Below, piece after piece: positions 1-14,981 of a stretch of 64,000 nucleotides of DNA. The translations under genes were made by a program, and so were the position numbers. Within the stretch, counting starts at the first letter, position 1. Each line of letters opens with the position of its first letter. The stretch is from Polyodon spathula (lineage: Eukaryota > Chordata > Actinopteri > Acipenseriformes > Polyodontidae), in NCBI RefSeq assembly GCF_017654505.1, contig NC_054539.1, positions 70,747,256-70,811,255 on the forward strand. The letters are read 5' to 3'. A model generated the notes under the pieces. That model did not search any database. It saw only the letters and a list, made by a program, of their open reading frames with translations, and was not told the origin of the DNA.

Positions 1-112
1 ATATGCCATTTTGACCTCACTACTGAGGTATTATGCCTTTTTTCAAATGACTCGGATGCAAGTATAGCCTTCATCCATGTATGTGTGTGTACATACACAC
101 ACACACACACAC
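1..112. repeat. Intronic sequence with (GT)n/(AC)n repeat
   Basis: Short unannotated lead-in ending in a (GT)n-acat-(AC)n microsatellite (about 81-112) that directly abuts the first Tc1 element. Confidence 0.7.
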
Positions 113-1650
113 AGTGGTTTGCAGAATTATTCACTCCCCTGCAAAGTTTTCACATTTTGTTGGCACCTGAGTGTAGTCCACGACGCTTTAAAATTAGACT
201 TTACATGAAGATTCTACACAAATTGCTTATAGAATGTAAATAAGATTTACAGAGAAAAACAGATTAATCTCCGTTGCATAAGTATTCAATCCCTTTGCTA
301 CTGCAGCCCTAAATCAGCTCTGGTGCAAATGATTTGTTTGAAAGGTCTCAAAAATTAGTGAAATGGTTTCAGCCTGTGTGTACTCAAAGTGGTTTAACGT
401 GTAGATAATTTCCCTCATGTACATAAAGACTTTCAAGCTGCAACTCAGATAGTGATCCAACAAAGCAACCATGAAGACCAAGGAGCTTTCGAAACAAGTC
501 ACGGATAAAGTGGTAGAGAGGCAGAGAGCAGGAGAAGGGTACAAGAAAATTTCAAAGGCACTGATTATCCCTCTCAGCACAGTGAAGTCCATCATTAAGA
601 AGTGGAAGATGCATCATAGCACCCAGACAGCACTCAGATTGGGTCGCCCTCCCAAACTGAGCAGCCGAGCAAGCAAGAAACTGGTTTGGGATGTCACTGA
701 AGCCAACAATGACCTTGAGAGATCTGCAAAATTTTGTGTCTGAGATGGGAGTCAGTGTTCACACATCAACAATAAGCTGGTCCCTACACAAAGCTGGCCT
801 GTATGGATGGGTGGCAAGAAAGAAGCCATTACTCAAAAAGCCTCATCTTAAAGCACGTATGGAGTTTGCGAAAAATCATGTAGGTGATACTGGAGACACG
901 TGGAAAAAGGTTTTATGGTTAGATGAGACAAAAATTGAACTAAATTTGCAACACTGCACAACACCCGTTCAATGCCATCCCAGCTGTCAAGCATGGTGGT
1001 GGCAGCATCATGTTATGGGGATGCTTCTCTTCAGCAGGGACTGGGAAGCTTGTCAGGATAGAGGGGAGAATGGATGGTGCAAAGTACAGGCGAATCCTTG
1101 AGGAAAAGTTGTTTGAGTCAGCCAAGGCTCTAAAACTGGGAAGGAAATTCATATTTCAGCAGGACAATGACCTGAAGCACAAAGTCAAAGCCACACTGGA
1201 GGGGTTGAAGAAGAAGAAGAGAATTAATGTCCTTGAGTGGCCCAGTCAAAGTCTTGACTTGAGTCCAATCAAAAATTTATGGCGAGTCTTGAAGATTGCA
1301 GTCCATCGAAAATCTCCAACAAACTTATCAGAACTGGAGCAAATTTCCTGTGAAGAATGTGCAAAACTTTCACTATCCTACTGTGCAAAGCTAGTAGAGA
1401 CCTTTCCAAAAAGACTCATACCAGTAATTGCTACTTATACTTATACTACTTATACTTATGCAACCAGTAAATTTCATTTTGTACATTTTCTTTGCAAGTT
1501 TTGCTGACATTTAACCTCCTCCTCATATAACAGTGTTCAGTTTAACCACTACAGCTTTGAATAAAAAAAGTTTGCTTAACTGCGCACATTATTTGTAATT
1601 CAACAAAATGTGACATTATTGGTAGGGGGTAAATACTTCTGCAAACCACT
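113..1650 (+). mobile_element. Tc1/mariner element, family A
   Basis: About 1.54 kb bounded by inverted ends: AGTGGTTTGCAGAA at the left and its complement TTCTGCAAACCACT at the right. The length is usual for fish Tc1 elements. It carries a broken transposase in the same orientation as PXDN. The right end is only 10 bp from the next Tc1 element. Confidence 0.9.
471..1507 (+). pseudogene. Tc1 transposase pseudogene, family A
   Basis: The N-terminal helix-turn-helix starts MKTKELSKQVTDKVVERQRA at 471. The frame is then broken twice, moving to 691-1101 and to 1010-1507. The first catalytic Asp region (LWLDETKIEL) and the second (QQDND) are present, but the third position of the DD34E triad reads LSPIKNLW, with Lys replacing Glu. 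It is inactive by both frameshift and catalytic loss. Confidence 0.9.
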
Positions 1651-1660
1651 AATAAATATA

Positions 1661-3071
<1,411 letters not shown>

Positions 3072-3100
3072 TGTGTGTGTGTGTGTGTACACACACAGTA
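3072..3100. repeat. (GT)n/(AC)n spacer between two Tc1 elements
   Basis: A 29-bp alternating purine-pyrimidine tract, (TG)n then (AC)n, separates the right end of family B from the left end of family C. Confidence 0.85.
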
Positions 3101-4575
3101 CCAGTCAAAAGCTTGAGTACACCTGCTTGAAACCAGGTTTTTCATGATTATCTATGCTTTTAACTGTACAAACTTGTCTATAAACACTTAATATTTCATT
3201 ATATGATACCTGTACTTATATAAGCTGATAATCATAAGTGAATTGCATTCAGAAGTGTAATTTTTAAATGAAAATGTAAATCTTGTCAATTTCAATGAAA
3301 TGGTCACCCAAAGCAAGGGGATTTCAGTCTGAAGCCCAAGTCAGTTAAAAGTCTGAAATGTGTATAACACGGTGTTAGAACACTGGCCTAAGTATGAAAG
3401 TGTCTGTTAGATGTTCTCTGCAATAACTAGCATGTTAGGTAATTAACCTTTTGTCACCAATTATTGTTAACAGGTGAGGGACCATGATTACTATAAATAT
3501 AGGTAGCATAGGCAGAAGTTTGTCATTCCTGAATGTAAGGGACCAGAAAATGGCAAAATACACTCAGTTAAGCAAAGAAAGACAGTCTGTAATTACTTAA
3601 AGAAATGAAGGTCAATCTTTAAGACAAATCGCAAGAACTTTGCAAGTGTCTGTAACTGCTGTGGCCAAGACAAAACAATTTGAAGAAAAAGGCACTCAAG
3701 AGGACCGAACAAGGTCAGGCAGTCCAAGGGTGACCTCAGAATCAGAGAACAAGTTCATTAGAGTCACAAGTCTGCGAAACCGCTGATTAACTGCCCCTGA
3801 AATACAAGCTCAGCTAAATGCTACTAAAAGTACAGATGTTTCAACATCAACTGTTCAGAGGAGATTACGTGAAGCTGGTCTAACTGGAAGAATTGCTGCA
3901 AAGAAACCATTGTTAAGAGTGCAGAATAAGAGGAAGAGACTTGCCTGGGCCAGAAAACACAGAAACTGGACATTTGAGGAGTGGAAGTCGGTCTTCAAGT
4001 CCATGGCAAGCTCAACCAGCATGACTATCGTAGCATACTTCAGAGGCATGCCATTCCATCAGGATTACAGCTAGCTGGGCAGTCCTTCATTCTTCAGCAA
4101 GATAATGACCCGAAACACACCTCAAATTTGTGCAAGAACTATCTGGCGAAGAAGGAAAGTGAAGGACAACTCAATCTAATGACATGGCCTGCCCGGTCTC
4201 CAGACCTCAATCCCATAGAACTTGTATGTGACGAACTGGACAGAAGAGTCAAAGCAAAGCTACCCACAAGTGCCCTACATCTCTGGAAATTGCTGCAGAA
4301 GAGCTGGGAAGGCATGTCTGGTGATTTCCTGCTGAAACTTGTTAACTGAATGCCTCATGTTTGTGAGGCTGTTATTAAGGTAAAGGGTGGCTATTTTGAG
4401 GAATCCAAGATTTAGAGACAGTTTTCTTAAATTGCTTTGATACTCCTTGTTTTGTTTTGTATATTGTAACATGTGTTTTCGTTTCTGTAAACACTTGAAA
4501 ATGTATATGACGTAAAACATTGTCAATTATGAAAAAAACCCAGTTTCCAGCAAGTGTACTCAAACTTTTGACTGG
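3101..4575 (+). mobile_element. Tc1/mariner element, family C, copy 1
   Basis: About 1.48 kb between CCAGTCAAAAGCTTGAGTAC and the complement of CCAGTCAAAAGTTTGAGTAC, flanked on both sides by TA (3099-3100 and 4576-4577). It carries an internally deleted transposase. A second, more damaged copy lies inverted in the last PXDN intron. Confidence 0.92.
3550..4349 (+). pseudogene. Tc1 transposase pseudogene, family C copy 1
   Basis: Begins MAKYTQLSKERQSVIT then a TAA stop. A second in-frame stop follows SLRNR. Helix-turn-helix residues and RKRLAWARKHRNW are clear. The block holding the first catalytic Asp is deleted after EEWKSVFKSM. The C-terminal part retains QQDNDPKH and [10 protein letters not shown], so the second Asp and the Glu survive. 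Confidence 0.88.
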
Positions 4576-4593
4576 TATGTGTGTGTGTGTGTC

Positions 4594-4671
<78 letters not shown>
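4594..4671. repeat. (AT)n microsatellite
   Basis: About 39 AT units, following a (GT)n run that abuts the right end of the family C Tc1 element. Confidence 0.95.
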
Positions 4672-4674
<3 letters not shown>

Positions 4675-7600
4675 GCACATAATGTAGAATATAGGACTGT
4701 CAATTAATTGCAGCTAACTTCTGTGATTTATACATTTTCTGGGGGATTTTTTATTTTTTTTAACGCACATTGTTGCTCTTAGCATACCATAATTAATTTC
4801 CTGCTGTACCTTTTTTAGTGCATGCCACAACTGAATGTCCGTAGTCACTGTTTGAATGTAAAATTAGTTGCTCTGCAAGATACAGTAACAAGAAGAAAAT
4901 CCATAATACTTACGTATGTATCTCGGCTTCAGAGTTTTGTATATATCTTGAACCCCATGTCCAGCTGTGATGAAAGTAGACATTGACCGTGTCGCATTTA
5001 TTAATTCACATGGAGCTGGAATTTAGTTTTTACAGCTGAAGGGGATGGAATGAGTGTACGACTTGCTTGTTTTAATTCCCTTTATGACATGCACGTCTGG
5101 ACTGTGTCACTAACAATGTAGTTTAATTGAAGCTGAAGTCAAGTGATTTGAGGTGGAGATGGAGAGAGAAAAGGAGTCAAGCTGCATTTAATTCCCTGAG
5201 GTGTGTTTTATTGTGTTTTGGAATTGTAGTTTAAAGTGGCAAGTACAAACGACAGCAGTGTCTTTAAAACTGTTGTGTGGAATTTGCTGCAGTCAGGCTT
5301 TCATTCTTTGTGGTATTGTGGAATGTAAAGCCAGAAATCCTTAAAGCTTTGTGATTCGCTCTAGTAGGTTCTGGGTAGATAGCTGTTGAAATGAAAAATG
5401 ATTCCCTCTTCCTGTTGCTGTAGAATGGACAAGTTATTATTAAGGTGTTTTTTTTTTTTTTGTTGTATTATCTTGGTTTACTTATACAAATTTTAATTGT
5501 TAAATTACAGAGGTGCTACATAGTCTTCCAAATTTCACCTGCCTATCATCGACTCCCTGTTTAAACACAGTCACAGCTCAGCTTTCTCTTGCATTTTCCT
5601 CCCTCCTGCTCCTCACTTTTTCATATGCTGCTTGCCTCTGTCGGACCCCTCAAGAAAGAAAGCTCTATCATACTTCCTCTTTTATCCTCTTGGTGCTCGA
5701 GTCCCATAACTAACAATTATTTGTGTTCTTTCAGATTCTCTTTTCTCTCTTACGTCAAGACTTCATATGAGCTGTTCTATCCTCTGAGGGTTGAACCCGG
5801 TCTCTCTGACCCATTCGCTCGGCCAAGCCTATAACGAGTCTCCGAGAAGTCAGAGGACTCTGTTTTCAGGGGCTCGGAGGCCATTAGGGAAGGCTCTCTC
5901 TGTTGCAGTCTGGCCCATCCTTTTCTCTCTCCCTTGTTTAGAGAATCCTAAGTTGCAAAAAATACTCCCTTTCTCTGGCAGCCCTGGTTCCCACCCTGTT
6001 CCCACCCAATTTTTTTTTTTTTTTTAAATACTGCTGTTATGTTCAAATTTCATTATAACACATGTAAACTAGTTCAGACAGTATCTCATTTAACTCTCCA
6101 GTTTTGTTCTTTATGAACAGATGTTTGTAGCTTAAAAGTGATCAGCAAAGAGTTTATATAGATAACAACCACCAGTAGTCGAAACATTAGAGAGCCGTGA
6201 ACTCCAGATACTGTTGGTGCGTGTGGGGTGATTCTCCAGCTGTTTAATTGTCTGTTTTTAAAAGTTTACTGCAATGGAGTACAGAAGAGCCACTTTTTTA
6301 AATGTATGATGCACTGGCGATGGATTCATAGATCAGAATGAGTTATTTTTAGTGCCTGTGTAAGGTATTTGTCATCCAATATTAGTACCGCGGGCTTCAC
6401 ATGTGGTTTTAAAGCATGGCCTTTGGTGACTTGGCGGTGGTCTTGTTATAAATTCTCTGAGACTGTTCAGCAGCAATTGTTTAGTTTTAATAGTCTGCAA
6501 ATTATTTGGGAGGTTTTACCACGGCTTGTGGCCATAAAATGTAAATCAGACTATTTGGCATTAGAAGTAAATTCCTAATACCCCATGCCCCAGGGAGAAG
6601 TGCTAATTACTGGCCTTGTTTTCTGGACTCTTGTCGAAATACTTGGTATCTACAAAATAGTGTAACAGAAACTGTAAGCAGTATAGAAGCCAGTGTTTGG
6701 TAGAAATGCTTTAGATGTCCTTTTAATCCTACTGGGGTTTCTCTCAAGGGGTGAACTATGTTATAGTTTTGGGGCAGCAGTACTAAGATCCACTGTTCAG
6801 ATCACTGCAATTACATCCAATATAGAAATTTATAGTTGTTGTAGAAAACAGTGTTTATCATTACCCTTATCTTTTGAGTTACTGTTCAAACTGGGTGTGT
6901 GATTGTATGGGTTAAAACTGATGTCTACAGTTAGTGCTCTGTGTCTGATAATACCAATGGTGAAGCAGGCACCAGAACCAAATCTGTGACCCATACCCCA
7001 AACGTTGGCTTCACTACTGCACAGTAGCATTTTGTTCTTGTTGATCACCAATATACCAATACTAGGGAGCCTGTGCAACAAATACAGATTTTTGCAGGTT
7101 CCTGTGTATTTTGCTGGTTCCGTGTATGCTATTTATAAAAGCCAAATGTGCACAGTAAACGGGAGTGTTTTATATATTTGTTTTGCTTTGTTGGCAAAAT
7201 CAAACAATTTCACAATCTTGACTTTTCCCAAAATAACTTGCATGCAACTTTGACTTTGGAATTAGAATCTTGCCGATAGAGCCTGGCAGTTGGAATGTCA
7301 GTTTGTCAGTGTCAAATCCTGTTTTGCACACGAAAGGCTGGGATACCAAAGGAAACTTTTGGAGCAGAAGTAATGAACTGTCTAAAACATGTCACAGTTT
7401 ATAAAGGCTGGTTAAAAAGATCCATAGCTGGACATTTTGAAATAGATATGTTTTGTAGATCACAAATGTAACATCAGTTTTACGGTGTGAATGACATGGT
7501 ACATGGATTCAATGGTTGAGTCACAGGGTTAGTCATTTCTTCTAAAACTATTCTAAAATTAAAGATATTGAATTAGTTTTTTTTGATGATCATGACGTTT

Positions 7601-9325
7601 TACGAAACAAAATATATTTCTCACTCGTTTTAAAAGCAGTTTAAATGATGTCAGACAAAGTTTACAAACATGTCTGATTTTCATGCATTCTGGGCCCTTT
7701 CTCGCTATGACACATTTTGCTGTTAGTTTTGTCCCATCGTTACAATGGTTTATCACATACTTTGGTAATTATGTGATTGCTGGGTATTTGGAAGCTGTAT
7801 ATAAAATTGACTAAGTACTGCTGTTTATAGTATCATGTCATGGAAACGGCAGTATGATTACAAATACAAGAGCGCCTTTTAAGTCTTGAAAAGCATTCAG
7901 AGCAGAGATGAGGGCTGTGTTGCCTTGAATGGCTTTCTGCATTCTTTAATTCATCACGGCAGTCCGAGCCACTGGATTTATTTGTCTTTCAGTACAACAA
8001 AGCCCTGTGAACATTTCAGAATGAATCTTGAAATGGGAGTTCAGTGGTACTGTGCAATGATGTGATGTACGGTAAGTTGCACATGATATTGTGAAGGAGG
8101 GTAAACTGGAAAGAGCAAGAAACTGAGCAAGAAACATCTCTTAGACAATAAGAGATTCCATTATTTCACACACATGAAGATTGATGTTTTGTTTTGTAAT
8201 TACATAGGGTGTCTATGCATGGGATAAGATGTACTGGAATTTTGGTGAATACTTAACTGTGATTTATTAATTTCTAATAATTGTGATGGACCAGTGGGGT
8301 TTCAACATTGGGGGGTTAAATGGTCCTGGGAAGATTGCAGTAGCTGCATTATAGCCAGAGGACCATAACGTAGCCAGCTGTGCTGATTCCCATCGAGAGA
8401 GAGAGAGAGAGAATGAATGAATGACTGTATTTTATGGTAAAGGTGGTAAGACGCACAGTCTTGGATTTATTATGAGGTTGCAGACTGGAACCTCAGCCAG
8501 GATCTCCCTCGATCTAATCATTTCTTAGGCTGTGGTGCAGCCAGCTTGTCCAGAGGGTAGATGGGCAGAAAAGCAGTTACCATGGGGAATAAAGTCAGGG
8601 ACCAGCTCTGCCAGGCCCATGGAAACAGCCTGCTGTGCTACTGAGGCCCTCAGGCACATGAAAATGGGCAGCATTCATTTTAATAATAGAGGAAAATCTA
8701 TTATCAAAGTAGCAGCCATTTTAGTCACCATGATGACTGTTTGTTCTTTTTTTTTTCTTTTGGCAACTAAATATTATTTTAGTTGCCTACAAACAACCAC
8801 TTTGTGCTGGAATTTCACTTAAGTGAAAAATCTGGCAGTCAACAAAAATCACATATACAATTCACGTGCAGAAAAACCCAAAACAGTATCCGTGACACCT
8901 GTGACAAAACCCCAGCCTTAATAATAATAGAGTACATCTATGTATTTCCTTATTGATAAAACCCATCTCTGCACTTCTGAAGTGTTACAGTATTGTGATT
9001 ATTATATTTATTTGTGTATAAATTGTGATTATAATTGAGTATTACGGAAACGTATACTGTAAGTACAACTATAACCTCTCTGTGGCCACTCTGCCTGAAG
9101 AGTACAGTTATACAACAGCTAGCCTGTATGCCTAAGTGGACCTGATGTAAGACATGTGGAATTAACACTCCTGTCTATTAGTACAATTACCTAGAGGAAC
9201 CTTGTCCACCCCAAATTCAGCAACTTAAACCCAAAATAATTAAAGACCTTGATTGTAAATTGACTTCAAAATTGTTATCTTAAGTTAAGCATGCAAACTC
9301 AAATACAGTTCAACATTTTATAATG

Positions 9326-9326
<1 letters not shown>
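4672..9326. other. Unique-looking sequence, probable PXDN intron 1
   Basis: AT-rich sequence with no coding exon or transposon end that I can recognise. It has a slightly pyrimidine-rich, less AT-rich patch at about 5510-6020 and a short (GA)n at 8395-8412. Open frames here are under 100 codons and lack family resemblance or splice support. Confidence 0.5.

Positions 9327-9395
<69 letters not shown>
9327..9395. repeat. (AT)n microsatellite
   Basis: About 34 consecutive TA units; no transposon end was seen on either side. Confidence 0.95.
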
Positions 9396-9398
<3 letters not shown>

Positions 9399-12300
9399 TT
9401 TAGATTTTCTTTTGACGGAAATCAAATATCTAACAAAGAAATTCAAGACACATTTAACAAAATCACACAAATAATAGTCAGCAAATAATAATACAAGAAA
9501 AATGTCCTGTGTCAGACGGTGCGCGTTGGAGCTCTGTTGGTACACTTAAATGATTAAATAAAAAAAAAAAATCAGAAACCTTTGTTTGTTTTGTACTTAG
9601 TTTGTCAGTACTCGCACCCCCAAACTGACACGATGGGAACTGTGAGCAGACAAGCAGGCGTGTCCAGATGATAAAGCAGGTCCCCCTAAAGTCGTCAGCA
9701 ACAGAATCGCTTTCTTCTCTCGGGAGGATATCCAAGGCAGTGGAAACAGTGAAATCCTCTTCAGCTATCCTATCTGTCCTCCCGAAGTCTTGTTTTAAAG
9801 CAAGTAGTCTGGGTTCTTTTTTTCTGCAGGCTTAAATTTGAAGAAGAGCTACAAATCTACACTTTTAGAGCCAGAGTCCATTACTTTAAACACAAGTTAT
9901 TTTCGCACAATGAAAATAAATGACTTGATAGTCAAAGCAAGTAAAGATTAGAAGGTTTTCACATGGGATCCATTCAGAGATTCTAAGGAAGCGTCCTATT
10001 TTGAGTAATTTAAGGAGATTTCTCTGGGCCAAAAACTAATTTGACTCAGAGTTCTCGCCAGCTTGCATGTTCTTCACCGTTACCCCATCCCTTCAGCGTC
10101 CCCGCGCCCCCCCCCCAATCCTGCCCTCTCTTTCAGTGACTCTTGAACTTAAATTAAAATGACCCCTCCCACAAATAGTGTAAGATAATCCCATTGGTGG
10201 AAAAATAACATGCAAAAAAACAACGTACATTGGACAAATAAATATATTGACATAATCAGTTACCAAGCAGAACTCAAGCACATGTTGAAACAGGTGCTGC
10301 CATTTTGCTTTCTAACTCATAAAAATAATAGTTAACAATGTATCATTTCAACTGGAGTAAACCTTCTTGAATTTAAACAGCAACCAATGAAAAGCAGAAC
10401 TCCTAATTATGATTGACAAGCTCGCCTGAAAAAAACTGCACAGCATGCCAGGTGCAAAGAAATAAGATACAGAGTGAGTAAAAAAAAAAAAAAACACCAA
10501 ATAAATAGAACACCAGTTTTTTTAGATGGGTGTTACATATGTTTACAATGAACATGTTCGCTGCAGATGGTTCTTGAGATCCGTCTTGCAGCTGCCAATG
10601 TGCTGCAGCCAGACACCAATCGTCTATCTAGGCTTCAAGTTTAAATGCCGCTTTGGCAATTAAAAAATGGCAGCTGCTTGTCATTTTGGGAAAATGACTT
10701 AAACAGTGTACGGTTGTTACAATTAAAAGGATATCAATTATAAATGGTAACACTGTCTGACAGCTGTTTGTTTTCAGAGGCACCTGTGTGTGCGCACCAA
10801 CTTACCCAGAGGCCCACCCAAACCTATTAGAAGATTTAATAAAATGTTATCAACAGACAAAAAATACTGTCTCTTATTTCAAAGTCAATACAAACGGAGT
10901 GAATGAGTCAGAAATTACAGAAGAACACAGTTCAAATTTTAACCTCATGACTTTGTATTTTTCGTGTTCTGAATGAGTTCAAGTAAAAGTTCACATGAGA
11001 TTTCAGTTATCATGGTGCCAACAGTTCAACTGATTAGTTAACGAATCTGGGATAATGTACTGCAGTTATTGTAAGCAAGCATAGTAAAACAATTACTGTT
11101 CACTGTTACCTGTTCTAAAGTGTGTTTTGGACTGCCTTTTTTAAAATGAAATTGTTTTATAGGTAACCATTTTCTTTTTCTGGTGACCATAAAGAAAACG
11201 TTAGGAGCCTGCTGGCGCTTAAAATCAAAAGTTTACTTCGAGCAATGACACTTGTGTTGCGGTGTTTTTTTGTTGTACGTTTTTTTTTTTTTTTTTTTTT
11301 TTTAAATATACTTAAAGGTCTTATTTTAGGTAGACATGATGTCATATATAAGTGTCTTGGAGTTTAATTTTGCCTGAAATAACCCCTTACTGCTCAATTC
11401 AGGAAAACAAGGGACAAAAGAGTCTTGTGTTTGTAGGAAGTCAGGGTTGCTCAGTGCGGCATGAAGTCATGCTGGCATGTTCCTGATGTACTATCACTGG
11501 AAAGTAGATTGGTAAGAATGTAGGAAACATTGATTGCAGGACAGCTAAGAAATACATTCCTAACACATTTTTATTGTACCCTTTATTACTGTATTAAGCA
11601 TTTTTAAGCTGCTTTTAGTAAATGTGCCATATAGCTGGATCGATTTCTGGTCATGGCAACGTGAGACAACTAGTTTCAAGTAACAATTTTTAAAAGCTCT
11701 GCATGATTCAAGCAATCAGTTCTTGATTTTAAGCATGTTGCTTGAAAGTTGCCTCGCCTTTTAAACACCAATTTGAGTGGGGTAAAACTGTCACCAAATA
11801 CGGAGTACCACAAACCTGCCCATGGCTAAACATAATCTAGAAAAGTTAGAAATGACCTGCTTCTGAATGTTATTTATAATTAACTTGGCCCAACGTGTAC
11901 AGGCTTTTTCCTACTGCAGATGGAGTTTTTGTTCCAGGAAAGCCTATGCCCCAGCATGTGCCCCGGCATGCCTCGGTGGAATTCTGTAGGGGTAATGTTA
12001 CAGGGCTGCTGGAGTTTCCTGAAACCTGAGGCTTTTGTTAACTCTGGTCCTGTCGTCTGCTGCCCTCTCTTTGTAGTGTGAAAAAGCCAATAGTCTCATT
12101 ACTCAAGAAGGATCAGATGGATTTATAGTTTCAGCAGCAGTTGAGAATGGGATTTTAGCAAGCTGTTCCTTGCTTTTTTTTTTATTCACTTTCGTTTTCT
12201 TCTTTTCTAACAATTAAAATCTCGGCTAAAGGTTGAAGCTTCTGTACATAGGAGCACACCTTGTGGCTTCAGATATGTTTACTTTTGAAAAAAAAATTAA

Positions 12301-12740
12301 GGTACCAAATTAGGATTAGTGTGTGTGCTGTATTTTTTACCAATTGTGTACTAGTTTTGGCGAATGTGTATTTAAATTGTTATTTGCAGCTTCACTGAAT
12401 TAAATTCAACCAATATAATGTCTTCTGTTAGTTACTATTATGCCATCCAATTTAAAATGTTGTGTAGATCCATAATGGATCCAGAATAAATTGACGCTGA
12501 TTATAAAATAGCAAAAAGTGTAGCTGTAAAGGAATATTGTATGAATACAATAGCCAAGTTGATTATTTATTTTTGGCATATAATAATTATTATCGTATTA
12601 TATGTTCACATATTTACATACCCATTTATCTCGCAAACATTTTTTAAATACATTTATTGTGAATGTTGCTGCTATGAATACAAAAACAGTATGCTTACTA
12701 TGGATACAAAAACTATGCTATAAATGTGTATGTGTGTCTT
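9396..12740. other. Non-coding sequence, probable PXDN intron 1
   Basis: Only poly-A/T and poly-C runs (for example C11 near 10108 and T23 near 11281) stand out. No exon, no RNA gene and no transposon end were recognised. Confidence 0.5.
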
Positions 12741-12825
<85 letters not shown>

Positions 12826-12827
12826 TA
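12741..12827. repeat. Composite (AT)n(AC)n microsatellite
   Basis: (AT)n, interrupted once by CT, followed by (AC)n and ATA, running directly into the left end of a Tc1 element. Confidence 0.93.
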
Positions 12828-12967
12828 CAGTACTGTGCAAAAGTTTTAGGCAGGTGTGAAAAAATGCTGTAAAGTAAGAATGCTTTCAAAAATAGACATG
12901 TTAATAGTTTATATTTATCAATTAACAAAATGCAAAGTGAGTGAACAGAAGAAAAATCTACATCAAA

Positions 12968-13992
12968 TCAATATTTGGTGTGACCACCCTTTGCCTTCAA
13001 AACAGAATCAATTCTTCTAGGTACACTTGCACACAGTTTTTGAAGGAACTCGGCAGGTAGGTTGGCCCAAACATCTTGGAGAACTAACCACAGTTCTTCT
13101 GTGGATTTAGGCAGCCTCAGTTGCTTCTCTCTCTTCATGTAATCCCAGACAGACTTGATGATGTTGGGATCAGGGCTCTGTGGGGCCATGCCATCACTTT
13201 TAGGACTCCTTGTTCTTCTTTACGCTGAAGATAGTTCTTAATGACTTTTGCTGTATGTTTGGGGTCATTGTCATGCTGCAGAATAAATTTGGGGCCAATC
13301 AGATGCCTCCCTGATGGTATTGCATGATGGATAAGTATCTGCCTGTACTTCTCAGCATTGAGGAGACCATTAATTCTGACCAAATCCCCAACTCCATTTG
13401 CAGAAATGCAGCCCCAAACTTGCAAGGAACCTCCACCATGCTTCACTGTTGCCTGCAGACACTCATTCGTGTACCGCTGTCCAGCCATTTGGCGAACAAA
13501 CTGCCTTTTGCTACAGCCAAATATTTCAAATTTTGACTCATCAGTCCAGAGCACCTGCTGCCATTTTTCTGCACCCCATTTCCTGTGTTTCCGTGCATAG
13601 TTGAGTCGCTTGGCCTTGTTTCCACGTCGGAGGTATGGCTTTTTGGCCGCAAGTCTTCCATGAAGGCCACTTCTGACCAGACTTCTCCAGACAGTAGATG
13701 GGTGTACCAGGGTCCCACTGTTTTCTGCCAATTCTGAGCTGATGGCACTGCTGGACATCTTCCGATTGCTAAGGGATGTAAGCGTAATGTGTTTTTAATC
13801 TGCTGCAGTAAGTTTCCTTGGCCGACCACGTTATCTACGGTCCTTAACGTTGCCGGTTTCTTTGTGCTTCTTCAAAAGAGCTTGGACAGCACATTTGGAA
13901 ACCCCTGTCTGCCTTGAAATTTCTGCCTGGGAGAGACCTTGCTGATTCAGTATAACTACCTTGTGTCTTGTTGCTGTGCTCAGTCTTGCCAT
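12968..13992 (-). pseudogene. Tc1 transposase pseudogene, family D copy 1
   Basis: Reads from MARLSTATRHKVVILNQQGL (start at 13992) through a frame change near 13829, then the main block 13135-13758 with VLWTDESKFEIFG and QHDNDPKH, then another frame change near 13185. The third catalytic position reads PNIIKSVWDYM, with Lys where Glu is required. Shared breaks with copy 2 were not seen, so the two copies decayed independently. Confidence 0.9.
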
Positions 13993-14258
13993 GGTGTATG
14001 ACTTTTGACAGTAAACTGTCTTCAGCAACCTCACCTTGTTAGCTGAGTTTGGCTGTTCCTCACCAAGTTTTATTCCTCCTACACAGCTGTTTCTGTTTCA
14101 GTTAATGATTGTGTTTCAACCTACATATTGAATTGATGATCATTAGCACCTGTTTGGTATAATTGTTTAATCATACACCTGACTATATGCCTACAAAATC
14201 CCTGACTTTGTGCACGTGTACCTAGAAGAATTGATGCCTTTTTGATGGCAAAGGGTGG

Positions 14259-14981
14259 TGTGGCAAAGTGGGTAGTGGAGGGGAACAGGTATAGCGGTGA
14301 TGCGATGCAGGAGTGACAGGCAGACAACAGTTTCCAGTGGAAAGGTGCTTTTATTTATAATCCAGGTCTGGTGACCGTTAAATAATAAATCCCCGGCTAT
14401 ACACAACAATGTGTAAAGCACGGGGATAGCAATAATAGGACACAGTCCCGAACAAAACGAACACACGGTCACCAGTCCTGGGTGAGTGCAGACGTGCTTG
14501 TGGTGGGTGAAGACACTGTATTTTGTGACGGTTCTGTGCAGTGGTGATCCGGATTGTGCTGACCCTGGTCGACAGCTCCGGATAGGTGAGTTAACTGTCT
14601 GGTGGTGAAAAACGCAGACAATTACAAACAAACACAACACGTAATTCCTCTTTACAACGAGAGCTCCTCTCTCGATCCTTCTCTCTCCAAGCGTTAACCC
14701 AAACGAAGGAGAAGATCAGCGTTACCCTGGCCCCTATATGTAATCCCGCATGATATCGAGATAAACGGTTGCAGCTGCCTTATTACTTGCAGCTGCCTCT
14801 CGTTTACCTCTCAAATCAATACGGTCTTACAACAGAGTCGCGCTTCCCTCCAGGCTGACCCGCTTCCCTGACCCGGAAACGAACTGTCAGGCCAGCCCTT
14901 CCAGATACTTCTCCTCCCGTTCTTTAGCGCCCTCACAGGTTGGGAGGAAGATTCATCACCAGAACTCATCTTTCTGTCACA
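14259..14981 (-). mobile_element. Solo LTR nested in Tc1 copy
   Basis: A 723-bp insert beginning TGTGGCAAAG and ending CTGTCACA, with the 5-bp duplication GGTGG on both sides (14254-14258 and 14982-14986). The TG...CA ends and 5-bp target duplication are diagnostic of an LTR element. No internal gag/pol is present, so this is a solo LTR left by recombination. On the minus strand there is TATAAATAAAAG about 100 bp before the end, fitting a polyadenylation region, so the minus orientation is favoured. It is not a coding unit. Confidence 0.85.

Noticed and set aside
5513..6027. Three overlapping open frames in a pyrimidine-rich segment
   Set aside because: Up to 81 codons only, no domain, no matching splice sites for a PXDN exon; composition effect more likely.
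14191..14640. 149-codon minus-strand open frame
   Set aside because: Lies almost wholly inside the solo LTR and has no similarity to a retroelement protein that I recognise.
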